Part shown: piece after piece, positions 6,897-14,371 of the stretch
How positions within the stretch are numbered: position 1 is the stretch's first letter
How the letters are laid out: each line of letters begins with the position of its first letter
Source of the DNA: JANNFX01 sp031380225
GTDB lineage: Bacteria > Pseudomonadota > Alphaproteobacteria > Rhizobiales > Hyphomicrobiaceae
DNA: 14,371 nucleotides
Reading direction: 5' to 3'
Assembly (NCBI GenBank): GCA_031380225.1
Contig: JANNFX010000058.1
Span: 1 to 14,371 of the forward strand
The notes under the pieces: generated by a model
What the model saw: the letters and a program-made list of their open reading frames with translations, nothing else
The model's database searches: none
Told to the model about the DNA's origin: nothing
Made by a program: the position numbers and the translations under genes

Positions 6897-6939
6897 GCGT
6901 TGTTGTTGATCCTTCTGTAGTCCAACCGTCAGGCACCTC

Positions 6940-7572
6940 ATGCCCCGTCTAAAACCCGACACTCAGCGGCAGCGCCGTGAGCATATCCTCGACGCCGCCG
7001 AGCAGTGCTTCGCGCGCGCCGGTTTTCACGCCACCACAATGCAGGATATTTGCAGAGAAGCGCTGGTCAGCCCCGGCGCGCTCTATATCTACTTCACCTC
7101 AAAAGAGGCGCTGATCGCCGGGTTATGTGAACGCGACAGGGCTGAATTCCAGTCTCGTTTTGCCGATTTAACGATGGCGCCCGATTTCTTCCAAGCCTTG
7201 CGAGGCATCGGCGAACAGTACTTTGCCGAAGAACCGCCACACAAACGTTTGATGTGCGTCGAAATCGGGCTCGAATCGACCAGGAACTCTCAAGTTGGCG
7301 AGATGTTTCGCTCGGTCGACGACTTCGTCTTTCAGAGCTTCAAGGACTTGTTTCAACGTATGAAAGATGCCGGGCGGATCGCACCTGTAGTGGATATTGC
7401 CACAGTCGCGAATGCGTTCATTATCATCGGAGATGGCATGTTTTGGCGCCGGGCCATCGATCCTAAATACGATCCCGCCGTCATGATCCCTGCCATGGTC
7501 GAACTTGTCCGGCTGTTGCTGAACCCCGTTGGCGCGGGTGCGGCAGCTCCAGTTGTGGAGGCCGCCCGATGA
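6940..7572 (+). CDS. TetR family transcriptional regulator of the RND pump operon
   Basis: This one-domain-pair repressor has 210 residues, a normal TetR length. Residues 11-57 are the DNA-binding domain: RREHILDAAEQCFARAGFHATTMQDICREALVSPGALYIYF, with the recognition helix near 44-51, followed by TSKEAL. The rest, from about residue 60, is the helical ligand-binding and dimer domain, which is not conserved enough to suggest a ligand. The short Ala/Pro/Val-rich C-terminus (GAGAAAPVVEAAR) overlaps the adaptor gene, with its TGA sharing bases with the next ATG (ATGA at 7569-7572). The gene therefore lies first in an operon with the pump it presumably represses, unlike acrR, which is divergent from its pump. 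The Shine-Dalgarno is weak (CAGG, about 6 nt before the ATG). Confidence 0.92.
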   Translation: MPRLKPDTQRQRREHILDAAEQCFARAGFHATTMQDICREALVSPGALYIYFTSKEALIAGLCERDRAEFQSRFADLTMAPDFFQALRGIGEQYFAEEPPHKRLMCVEIGLESTRNSQVGEMFRSVDDFVFQSFKDLFQRMKDAGRIAPVVDIATVANAFIIIGDGMFWRRAIDPKYDPAVMIPAMVELVRLLLNPVGAGAAAPVVEAAR

Positions 7573-8840
7573 GTCCCAAAAAACTTGGCGTCATCCTTGC
7601 TACGCTCGCGGCCATTGGTGCCGGCGGTTACGCAGCATTAATAAAACCGGAATGGTTTCAGGCAAACGTTGCAGAGACGACTGCCGCGCAGGCCGACGCC
7701 GCGCTGAAAAAATCCGAAGGAGAAAGTGTCAAGCCGCCAGCCATTGGCGCGGTTCGCGTCGCTAAGGCTGACTTTGCCGAGACAGTGCTGGTTACTGGAT
7801 CGCTGATCGCGCGCGAAGAAATCCTGGTAGCCCCCGAAGTCGAAGGCCTCAAAGTCCTAAAAATCAATGTAGATCAGGGCGATCGCGTCAAGAAAGGCGA
7901 CGTGCTGGCGACGCTGGTCACGGACACGCTCGATTCCCAATTGGCCGCCAATACCGCAAGTGCTGCACGCGCAACAGCGACCGTTGCTCAGGCCAAGAGC
8001 CAGATTGCAGAAGCCGACGCCCGCACCAAACAGGCCAAGGCCGATTTGGAACGCGCGCGCCCTCTGACAAAATCCGGTTATGTTTCCGAGAGCGTTTTCG
8101 ATCAGCGCGAAGCCACCGCAAAAACTACTGCGGCACAAGCTGAAGCAGCTCGCGACGCTTTGAAAGCTGCTGAGGCATCAAAGGCCGAAGTTGACGCACA
8201 ACGCAAAGAACTGGATTGGCGCCGCCAGAACACTGATGTCCGCGCACCAGCGGACGGCATCATTTCGCGACGCGGCGCGCGTCTGGGCGGCATTGCGACT
8301 GCGTCCGGCGCTGGCGAGCCCATGTTCCGTATCATCCAAAACGGTGAGATCGAACTTGATGCAGAGGTCGCGGAAGCTCAGATCGCCAAACTGAAGCCAG
8401 GCCAACAGGCGACAATCGCCGTAGCCGGCGGCGGTCTAGTGCGAGGGACACTGCGGCTCATATCTCCTGAAATCGATCCGCTGACACGGCTAGGCCGGGT
8501 CAAGATATTTTTTGGTGACAACCCAGCGCTGCGCATCGGCGCGTTCGGCAGTGGCGTCATTGAAACGGCGAAAAGCCGCGGTTTGTCGCTGCCGGTGACC
8601 GCTGTGAGCACGGCGGCAGGCAAGAGCACGGTGCTGGCCATCTTGGACGGAAAAGCCGCCGAGCGTTCGGTAACGACCGGGCTTGCGGCAGGCGGATCGA
8701 TCGAGATCACGACCGGGCTCGTTGAGGGTGATGTGGTCGTCGCTCGTGCCGGATCATTCCTGCGCGATGGCGATGAAGTGAGACCAATCTTCGATAGCAA
8801 CGCTGATGCGACGGCTGCAGCCCAGAGACAAATCCAATGA
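7569..8840 (+). CDS. RND efflux periplasmic adaptor (membrane fusion protein)
   Basis: This adaptor joins the inner-membrane RND pump to an outer-membrane channel. Of its 423 residues, 4-24 form an uncleaved or cleaved N-terminal membrane segment; there is no lipobox cysteine, so it is not a lipoprotein like AcrA. Residues 60-115 carry the first half of the barrel-sandwich (lipoyl) domain (VLVTGSLIAREEILVAPEVEGLKVLKINVDQGDRVKKGDVLATL). Residues 118-215 form an alanine-rich coiled-coil hairpin (AQAKSQIAEADARTKQAKADLERA). Residues 217-255 return to the lipoyl domain (DVRAPADGIISRRG), and the beta-barrel (GEIELDAEVAEAQIAKLKPGQQATI) and membrane-proximal domain follow. GGAGG lies 7 nt before the ATG. 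Its end overlaps the pump gene by 4 nt. Confidence 0.93.
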   Translation: MSPKKLGVILATLAAIGAGGYAALIKPEWFQANVAETTAAQADAALKKSEGESVKPPAIGAVRVAKADFAETVLVTGSLIAREEILVAPEVEGLKVLKINVDQGDRVKKGDVLATLVTDTLDSQLAANTASAARATATVAQAKSQIAEADARTKQAKADLERARPLTKSGYVSESVFDQREATAKTTAAQAEAARDALKAAEASKAEVDAQRKELDWRRQNTDVRAPADGIISRRGARLGGIATASGAGEPMFRIIQNGEIELDAEVAEAQIAKLKPGQQATIAVAGGGLVRGTLRLISPEIDPLTRLGRVKIFFGDNPALRIGAFGSGVIETAKSRGLSLPVTAVSTAAGKSTVLAILDGKAAERSVTTGLAAGGSIEITTGLVEGDVVVARAGSFLRDGDEVRPIFDSNADATAAAQRQIQ

Positions 8841-11800
8841 GCTTGAAGATAAATTTTTCGGCTTGGTCGATCCGTACGCCAGTGCCATCCATCCTGCTGT
8901 TTGCGGTGTTGTGCCTGCTTGGCATCATGAGCTTCCGGCAGCTGCCGGTCACTCGGTTTCCGAATATCGACATACCGCTGATCTCTGTCACCGTACCGCA
9001 GTCGGGCGCAGCACCAGCCGAACTCGAAACCCAAGTTACAAAGATTGTCGAAGATTCTGTCGCCAACATCACTGGCGTCAAGCACTTGATATCGACGCTG
9101 ACCGATGGCGTTTCAACCACCGTTATCGAATTCCGGCTTGAAGTCGATACCGACCGGGCGCTGATTGATGTCAAAGACGCCATTGAAAAGGCGCGCCCCG
9201 ATTTGCCGCGCACCATCGATGAACCAATTGTTTCGCGCATCGACGTCGAAGGCCAAGCCATTTTGGCTTACGCAACAACTTCACCTGGAAAGACGCTCGA
9301 GGGTTTGTCGTGGCATGTTGATGATGTCATAAAACGCGCATTGCAAGGGCTCAAAGGCGTTGGTCGCGTCGAACGTTATGGCGGCGTTCAGCGCGAAATC
9401 CGCATTCTGCTCGATCCCGACCGGCTATTGGCGATGGGCATCACGGCGGCCGAAGTCAACCGCCAGGTGCGCGCCACCAATGTCGACGTCGGCTCAGGCC
9501 GCAGCGAAGTCGGTGGCCAAGAACAAGCGATCCGCATCCTGGCCGGTGCGCGCACGGTTGAAGCGCTCGCCGGCACCAAGATAATCCTGCCTGGCGGCCG
9601 CGATGTGCGGCTCAGTGATATCGGACGCATTATTGACGACGCGACGGAACCGCGTTCATTCGCCACCAACAATGGTCAACCGGTGGTGTCATTCTCGATT
9701 TTCCGCTCCAAGGGCTCAAGTGAAACGTCAGTCAAGGCCGTCGTTGAAAAGAAACTTGAGGAATTGAAGGCCGAGTACCCTGACGTCGAGATGACCAAAA
9801 TTGACGACGCGGTCGCCTATACGGCAGGTAACTACAAAGCCGCAATGGAGGGCTTAATCGAAGGCGCGCTCCTCGCCATTTTGACGGTGTTCGTGTTTCT
9901 CCGAAACATCCGCGCAACTTTGATCACTGCGATTGCCCTGCCGTTGTCGATCATTCCGACATTCTGGGCCATCAGCATGTTTGGGTTCTCCCTGAACCTC
10001 GTCAGCTTGCTCGCCATTACACTCGTGACCGGGATTCTAGTCGACGACGCAATTGTTGAAATTGAGAACATCGTGCGCCACATGCGCATGGGTAAATCGC
10101 CCTACCGCGCTTCGATGGAAGCGGCCGATGAAATCGGGCTTGCGGTGATCGCCATCACATTCACAATTGTTGCGATCTTCGCGCCGGTTTCGTTCATGGC
10201 CGGAGTTGCAGGCCAATACTTCAAACAATTCGGACTTGTCGTGGCTTCCGCGGTGCTGTTCTCACTGCTCGTTGCGCGCCTGATTACGCCAATGATGGCG
10301 GCTTACTTGATGAAGCCTTTACAGCCCGAAGATCATACACATGGTTTCATCATGCGCACTTATTTGAGTTTCCTGCGCGCAACGCTCAATTGGAAATACA
10401 TCACGCTTATTATTGGCGGCTTGGTGTTCTATGCGTCCATCAAAGCCACTGCCATGCTACCGACGAGCTTCATTCCCGATGAAGACAACAGCCGCACGGT
10501 GATCTCGCTTGAACTGCCGACCGGATCAAAACTTGAAACGACCCGAAAGGTGACAGATCAGATCGTAGCGGCGGTCAAGCAGCAGCCGGAGGTCAAAAGC
10601 GTGTTTGTGCTCGGCGGAACGTCACCGACCGGTCAGCTTGAAGTGCGGCGCGCCGCCATGACAGTACTGCTGGTGCCAAAAACCGAGCGCAAGCTATCGC
10701 AGAAGAAGTTGAAACCGCTGATCGCGGCGCGGATTGCCGACATGCCGGACGTCAGAGCCTGGTTCGTCAACGAACGTGGCGAACGCGAACTGGCGTTCTC
10801 TATCTTATCTAAAAATGGCGATGCGCTGTCGGCGGCGGTGTCCAAGATCGAAGCCGCCGTGCGGCAATTGCCGGGCTTCTATAACGTGGCATCGAAGGCT
10901 GCACTTGACCGGCCCGAAATTCGCGTGGTGCCGCGCTCAGATATTGCCTCCAACCTCGGCGTGTCGCCTGATCAAATCGCCGAAACGGTGCGTGTCGCAA
11001 CGCTCGGAGATGTCGGTGCCAACCTGGCGAAGTTTACGGTGGGCGACCGCCTGATCCCGATCCGGGTCCAGCTTGAAGAATCGGCGCGCGAAAATCTTCA
11101 GCGCCTTGAAACCATGCGCGTCACCAGCGCAACCGGCCGGTCGATCCCGCTATCTGCCGTCGCCAGCATTTCGTACGGACGCGGGCCGAGTGCAATCGAC
11201 CGCTACGACCGCGAACGGCGAGCGGAAGTCGGCGCTGATCTCGTCGGCGGCTTCGCACTTGGTAGGGCACGCGAGAAATTTGACGAAACCGTCAAGGGTT
11301 TGAATTTGCCGGCAGGGGTCCGGCTGCAGGTGGCCGGCGACGCCGAAGTTCAGGACGAGGTCGCAACAGGGTTCATCAACGCCATGGGCACCGGGCTCAT
11401 GATCGTTCTTGGCCTGCTGATCCTGTTGTTCGGCAGCGTCTTCCAGCCGATCACCATTCTGTTGTCACTGCCGCTGTCGTTTGGCGGCGTGGTGGCAGCG
11501 CTCTTGATCACCAACAACTCGGTGTCGATGCCAGTCTACATCGGGTTGCTGATGCTGATGGGGATTGTCACAAAAAACGCCATCATGTTAGTCGACTTTG
11601 CCGTCGAAGAGATTGCGCGTGGCACGGACCGCTTCAACGCCATGATCGAAGCTGGCTCAAAGCGCGCACGCCCAATTGTGATGACGACAATCGCCATGGC
11701 GGCCGGCATGTTACCAAGTGCGTTGGCCGTCGGCGACGGCGGCGAGTTCCGTGCACCTATGGCGATTGCCGTTATTGGCGGATTGATCGTTTCGACCATG

Positions 11801-12019
11801 CTGTCACTGGTATTTGTGCCGTCGTTCTTCCTCGTGATGGACGACTTATCTTGGCTGGTTGGGAAGATCTTCGGCCGTTTTTTCGGCAAAGCCGATGACG
11901 TCATCGACGAATACGAGGACGCACCGCGCCCTGCACAAGGCCCCATTCGCATCGCCACCGCCACGCCATCCTCCCCAGCGCCAGCCGCAAAGCAAGCGCC
12001 GCCACTTGCTGCCGAGTAA
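8837..12019 (+). CDS. RND efflux pump permease, HAE1 family (AcrB/MexB-like)
   Basis: This inner-membrane proton/drug antiporter works as a trimer with the adaptor encoded just upstream. The 1060 residues match the family length. The N-terminal helix (PVPSILLFAVLCLLGIMSF) is followed by the classic PVTRFPNIDIPLISVTVPQSGAAPAELE stretch and the first porter domain. TM4 carries the proton-relay pair D403-D404 in GILVDDAIVEIENIV, and TM10 carries K913 in GIVTKNAIMLVDFAVE, both expected in an active HAE1 pump. The duplicated halves each hold a large periplasmic loop, at about 30-335 and 555-855. The last 50 residues are a hydrophilic Pro/Ala-rich tail (from about FFGKADDVIDEYEDAP) not needed for transport. 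No outer-membrane channel gene follows. The substrate cannot be read from the sequence. Confidence 0.95.
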   Translation: MSLKINFSAWSIRTPVPSILLFAVLCLLGIMSFRQLPVTRFPNIDIPLISVTVPQSGAAPAELETQVTKIVEDSVANITGVKHLISTLTDGVSTTVIEFRLEVDTDRALIDVKDAIEKARPDLPRTIDEPIVSRIDVEGQAILAYATTSPGKTLEGLSWHVDDVIKRALQGLKGVGRVERYGGVQREIRILLDPDRLLAMGITAAEVNRQVRATNVDVGSGRSEVGGQEQAIRILAGARTVEALAGTKIILPGGRDVRLSDIGRIIDDATEPRSFATNNGQPVVSFSIFRSKGSSETSVKAVVEKKLEELKAEYPDVEMTKIDDAVAYTAGNYKAAMEGLIEGALLAILTVFVFLRNIRATLITAIALPLSIIPTFWAISMFGFSLNLVSLLAITLVTGILVDDAIVEIENIVRHMRMGKSPYRASMEAADEIGLAVIAITFTIVAIFAPVSFMAGVAGQYFKQFGLVVASAVLFSLLVARLITPMMAAYLMKPLQPEDHTHGFIMRTYLSFLRATLNWKYITLIIGGLVFYASIKATAMLPTSFIPDEDNSRTVISLELPTGSKLETTRKVTDQIVAAVKQQPEVKSVFVLGGTSPTGQLEVRRAAMTVLLVPKTERKLSQKKLKPLIAARIADMPDVRAWFVNERGERELAFSILSKNGDALSAAVSKIEAAVRQLPGFYNVASKAALDRPEIRVVPRSDIASNLGVSPDQIAETVRVATLGDVGANLAKFTVGDRLIPIRVQLEESARENLQRLETMRVTSATGRSIPLSAVASISYGRGPSAIDRYDRERRAEVGADLVGGFALGRAREKFDETVKGLNLPAGVRLQVAGDAEVQDEVATGFINAMGTGLMIVLGLLILLFGSVFQPITILLSLPLSFGGVVAALLITNNSVSMPVYIGLLMLMGIVTKNAIMLVDFAVEEIARGTDRFNAMIEAGSKRARPIVMTTIAMAAGMLPSALAVGDGGEFRAPMAIAVIGGLIVSTMLSLVFVPSFFLVMDDLSWLVGKIFGRFFGKADDVIDEYEDAPRPAQGPIRIATATPSSPAPAAKQAPPLAAE

Positions 12020-12032
12020 AGGCTTCAAAGGC

Positions 12033-12686
12033 CTATAGCGCGCTCTGCAAATCGCGGACGAATGCGGACAGGCCGAGCAGGCGGTCACGCTTCAGGCGTT
12101 CGGCCATCAAGATCGATTTGAGGCTGGCGATACTGGCCTCAAGATCCGAATTGACGATCACGTAGTCGTACTCGGCCCAGTGGCTGATTTCAGCACTCGC
12201 TTCCGCCATCCGCTTGGCGACAATCTCGGGCGGGTCCTGCGCCCGGCCTTTCAGGCGAGTCTCCAAGACTTGACCAGACGGAGGCAGGATGAATACCCGA
12301 ACGAGGTCGCCCGACATTTTTTCGGTAAGCTGTTGACAGCCCTGCCAATCAATATCGAACAGGACGTCACGGCCAGCCGCAACGGTGTCCATCACTGGTT
12401 TCTTGGGCGTGCCATAGTAATTGCCGAACACGCGCGCCCATTCGAGCAAGTCGCCCTGCACCGTCATATTCTTGAAGTGAGCTTCATCAGTGAAAATATA
12501 GTCTTTGCCATCGATCTCACCAGGGCGGGCCTTGCGAGTTGTAACCGATACCGAAAGCCTGATGTTCGAATCGGCTTCAAGCAATCCCTTCGCCAGCGTC
12601 GTCTTGCCAGCGCCCGACGGCGACGACAGCACGAGCAGTAGGCCGCGACGGGCGATGTCAGGGGATAATGGTGTGGCGTCACTCAA
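12033..12686 (-). CDS. gmk: Guanylate kinase
   Basis: Gmk phosphorylates GMP to GDP with ATP, an essential step of guanine nucleotide synthesis in the cytoplasm. The product has 217 residues. The P-loop is SSPSGAGKTT at 21-30, with K28. The GMP-binding region is SVTTRKARPGEIDGKDYIF (47-65, with R54, E57, G60 and Y63), then DLLEWARVFGNYYGTPK and the DVLFDIDWQGCQQL segment. The lid region has RLKGRAQD, and the C-terminal YDYVIVNSDLEASI is typical. The start is TTG at 12686, inside the end of yicC (8-nt overlap), with AGGTG 7 nt upstream. No ATG is available before the P-loop, so the TTG is well supported and translational coupling to yicC is likely. The gene converges with the RND pump gene, leaving 13 nt between the stops and no clear terminator. 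Confidence 0.96.
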   Translation of the reverse strand: MSDATPLSPDIARRGLLLVLSSPSGAGKTTLAKGLLEADSNIRLSVSVTTRKARPGEIDGKDYIFTDEAHFKNMTVQGDLLEWARVFGNYYGTPKKPVMDTVAAGRDVLFDIDWQGCQQLTEKMSGDLVRVFILPPSGQVLETRLKGRAQDPPEIVAKRMAEASAEISHWAEYDYVIVNSDLEASIASLKSILMAERLKRDRLLGLSAFVRDLQSAL

Positions 12687-13569
12687 TGTTCTGCACCTGT
12701 TCGCGCAATTGATCGATCGTCGACTTCATCGCCAAACCTTCAGCGGCAATGGTGTTGTCATTGGCCTTCGAAGTTAGCGTATTGGCTTCCCGATTGAACT
12801 CTTGAGCCAAAAAGTCAAGTTTGCGGCCAGCGCCAAGCGGCTTGGCTAGAAGGTCACGCGCCGCTTCAACATGAGCTTTGAGGCGCTTCAATTCCTCGTC
12901 GACATCGGCACGCGTCGCCAGCATCACAGCTTCTTGATGCAAGCGCGCTGGATCAAGCCCGTTGCCGGTATCGATCAGCTTTTGCACCAGGCCTGCGAGC
13001 CGGATGCGGATGGCATCGACTGTGCGGGCGGGCGATATGTCAACCGCGTGGGTCCGGGCGGCAATATCATCAATTTGGGCGGAGACGACCGCATGCAGGC
13101 GCTGACCTTCGGCAGCGCGGGCCTCGGCAAGTGCGTCAAGCGCCAACTTCAAGGTCGCCAGCATTTCTGCCTGGCAAAGTGCGCTCTCTGCGTCACTCAC
13201 CTCGACATCGACGACCTCCAATACGCCTCTGATGCCAAGCAGTCCGTCGATACGGGCTGGCTCGGCGCCGGTCAACGCTCTGACACGCTCGGCGGCGGCA
13301 ATGACGTTGGCCAGCACGCTCTCGTTGAGACGCACTTCAGTCGTGGCCCGCTGCTGTTGGTCGAGATTGAGGGTCACGGAAATGCTGCCACGCAAAAACC
13401 GCTTGGCAATTTCGTCACGGATTGCCGGTTCAAGCGCGTCGTAACCCGGCGCGAGCCGGATCCGCACGTCGAGACCGCGATTGTTGACGCTTTTCGCCTC
13501 CCAGTGCCACGACACGGCGCCGTGCGATCCGGCGTGGCGCGCGAACCCAGTCATACTTTTGAGCGTCAT
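12679..13569 (-). CDS. yicC: YicC/YloC family endoribonuclease
   Basis: YicC-family proteins are oligomeric RNases. E. coli YicC affects the stability of small RNA RyhB, and B. subtilis YloC is a related endonuclease. The product has 296 residues. The N-terminal domain begins with the invariant SMTGFAR (residues 5-11), followed by WEAKSVNNRGLDVRIRLAPGYDALEPAIRDEIAKRFLRGSI in pieces matching the family. The C-terminal DUF1732 domain ends with GRKLDFLAQEFNREANTLTSKAND (248-271), the strongest family signature. The start ATG at 13569 agrees with the family's usual distance of four residues before SMTGFAR. There is no Shine-Dalgarno; instead a strong hairpin ends 6 nt before the ATG. Its TGA overlaps the gmk start, and the yicC-gmk order is widespread. 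Confidence 0.94.
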   Translation of the reverse strand: MTLKSMTGFARHAGSHGAVSWHWEAKSVNNRGLDVRIRLAPGYDALEPAIRDEIAKRFLRGSISVTLNLDQQQRATTEVRLNESVLANVIAAAERVRALTGAEPARIDGLLGIRGVLEVVDVEVSDAESALCQAEMLATLKLALDALAEARAAEGQRLHAVVSAQIDDIAARTHAVDISPARTVDAIRIRLAGLVQKLIDTGNGLDPARLHQEAVMLATRADVDEELKRLKAHVEAARDLLAKPLGAGRKLDFLAQEFNREANTLTSKANDNTIAAEGLAMKSTIDQLREQVQNIE

Positions 13570-13575
13570 GAAATA

Positions 13576-13607
13576 AGAACCCGGCGAGTTAGTCTCGCCG
13601 GTGTTCT
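13576..13607 (-). promoter_or_regulatory. Strong stem-loop immediately upstream of yicC
   Basis: On the plus strand, AGAACCCGGCGAG (13576-13588) pairs with CTCGCCGGTGTTCT (13594-13607), giving 13 base pairs with one bulged base and a 5-nt loop. On the minus strand, the direction of the flanking genes, the hairpin ends 6 nt before the yicC ATG and is followed by TATTTC. It could be a terminator for the glycosyltransferase gene, though the U-run is poor, or a structure in the yicC leader that covers the ribosome-binding site. Confidence 0.8.
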
Positions 13608-13617
13608 AAAGCGGTTC

Positions 13618-13678
13618 GGCCCCGGGGCCAACAGGAAGTGTCACCTGTGCAGGCCGCCAGGTGTCCGGATTTGGCCCC
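13618..13678 (-). other. Further paired segments in the glycosyltransferase-yicC gap
   Basis: GGGGCCAA (13624-13631) can pair with TTGGCCCC (13671-13678), enclosing a second stem, CACCTG (13642-13647) with CAGGTG (13658-13663). Alternatively, the first arm is part of a perfect 12-nt palindrome, GGCCCCGGGGCC, at 13618-13629. Nested and competing stems in such a short gap suggest structured RNA, but GC-rich DNA gives such pairings by chance, so this is tentative. Confidence 0.4.
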
Positions 13679-13692
13679 CAAGCTTAATAGTC

Positions 13693-14371
13693 TCAGGCCG
13701 CCTTCTTGGTCGCGACTGGCGCTTCGACAGCCTTTGCTTCCGGCAGACGGGCTGGCAACAGGCTTGCAAGCTTGGCTTCGATGCCGCGCCAGTAGACGAA
13801 GTCATTGAGGTTTGATCCTTCAAACCAGGCAATGCCGGCCGCCGCCAGGAACGGCAAGCTTTGCAGGACCAGGACAGCCGCAAAGACATTGATTTCCCTA
13901 ACTTGCGACGCGTTGCAGAGGATCAATGTCAGCGCGCCGATCAACAAAGCGGCACCAAGGATAAGCTCCGGCATGGCCTGGAACGCGAGGGCACGCTTCT
14001 GAGCTCCGCCACCTTTTGCGGTCACGTTGAATGGCAGGTTGTCTTTGATGAGCCCAGTCGCAACCGCACTTGCAATCGTCCACTGTACCGACATCGCAAT
14101 AACCACGGCGCCGGCCATGACGCGTGCCGGCATCGGGCAACGCAACCGGTAAAGCGCCACGAAGTGCAATAGCGAGACCGCGAAACTCGCCAGGATCGGG
14201 CCTGTCAAAACCTTATCGGGCACCGCGACGCTGAACAGCAGGATCAACGGCACGCACACGAGGTTCATGATCGCCATGGCGACGCCAAGTGTTTCGGCAC
14301 CAAGCCAACTGAGCCAGCCCGTCGTGAATTCGCGCTTCTGATTGGCATTGAGGCGGCTGTGGCCCGGCAGC
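13693..14371 (-). CDS. Membrane GT2 glycosyltransferase, C-terminal part (5' end outside window)
   Basis: The reading frame runs off the right edge of the window; the part upstream of the internal ATG at 14277 reads LPGHSRLNANQKREFTTGWL and continues without a stop, so the true start lies outside. About 225 residues are seen, with roughly five membrane segments (around AETLGVAMAIMNLVCVPLIL, then LTGPILASFAVSLLHFVALY, VMAGAVVIAMSVQWTIASAV, ELILGAALLIGALTLIL and VFAAVLVLQSLPFLAAAGIA). The short cytosolic piece NLPFNVTAKGGG is typical of the membrane region after the catalytic domain in processive GT2 enzymes, and the tail is Ala/Lys-rich. The layout resembles rhizobial glucan-type synthases, but the catalytic D, D, D, QxxRW residues lie outside the window, so the polymer made cannot be told. 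Confidence 0.72.
   Translation of the reverse strand, partial: LPGHSRLNANQKREFTTGWLSWLGAETLGVAMAIMNLVCVPLILLFSVAVPDKVLTGPILASFAVSLLHFVALYRLRCPMPARVMAGAVVIAMSVQWTIASAVATGLIKDNLPFNVTAKGGGAQKRALAFQAMPELILGAALLIGALTLILCNASQVREINVFAAVLVLQSLPFLAAAGIAWFEGSNLNDFVYWRGIEAKLASLLPARLPEAKAVEAPVATKKAA

Noticed and set aside
12020..12032. Possible terminator between the convergent pump and gmk genes (AGGC and GCCT arms)
   Set aside because: Only a 4-bp stem without a T-run; not supportable as a terminator.
12871..13815. Long open frame of 314 codons on the plus strand opposite yicC
   Set aside because: It is the complement of yicC, with no family resemblance, and codon bias of the true gene explains an open opposite frame.

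Overview
The window looks like chromosomal DNA of an alphaproteobacterium, probably close to the Hyphomicrobiales (Rhizobiales). This rests on the gene set: a GapR/DUF2312 nucleoid protein, a DUF1244 protein coupled to an N-formylglutamate amidohydrolase, a rhizobial-type phosphatidylcholine synthase, a yicC-gmk pair, and a membrane GT2 glycosyltransferase of a type common in rhizobia. Base composition is moderately GC-rich by eye. I cannot name a genus.

Layout, left to right. (1) 1-579, plus strand: the C-terminal part of a DUF4143 ATPase, cut by the window edge. (2) 723-3083, plus strand: a YheS-like ABC-F ATPase followed by a small secreted protein of unknown function. (3) 3113-6128, minus strand: a run of small or metabolic genes, given here in transcription order. 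These are N-formylglutamate amidohydrolase, DUF1244 protein (2 nt apart, clearly coupled), GapR, a secreted ten-cysteine Kazal-type inhibitor, and phosphatidylcholine synthase. (4) 6231-6704, plus strand: a small exported four-cysteine protein, divergent from the amidohydrolase. (5) 6940-12019, plus strand: a textbook TetR regulator / periplasmic adaptor / HAE1-type RND pump operon. Both of its junctions are 4-nt ATGA overlaps, and a perfect inverted repeat next to a TTGACA box lies upstream of the regulator. (6) 12033-14371, minus strand: the C-terminus of a membrane glycosyltransferase, then yicC and gmk overlapping by 8 nt.

How the parts work together: the tetR-adaptor-pump operon should be a self-repressed efflux system that borrows an outer-membrane channel encoded elsewhere. 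yicC-gmk is a housekeeping pair. The amidohydrolase, DUF1244 and GapR genes form a conserved-looking alphaproteobacterial neighbourhood. Phosphatidylcholine synthase makes a membrane lipid from choline. The Kazal protein and the two signal-peptide proteins are predicted to act outside the cytoplasm.

I did not find a CRISPR array, tRNA, rRNA, insertion sequence, phage module or recognisable defence system. No gap between genes exceeds about 240 nt. The least explained signals are a strong 13-bp hairpin ending only 6 nt before the yicC start codon, inside a densely structured intergenic region; a Kazal inhibitor whose predicted reactive site is lysine; and a short duplication of the gapR tail that includes its stop codon.
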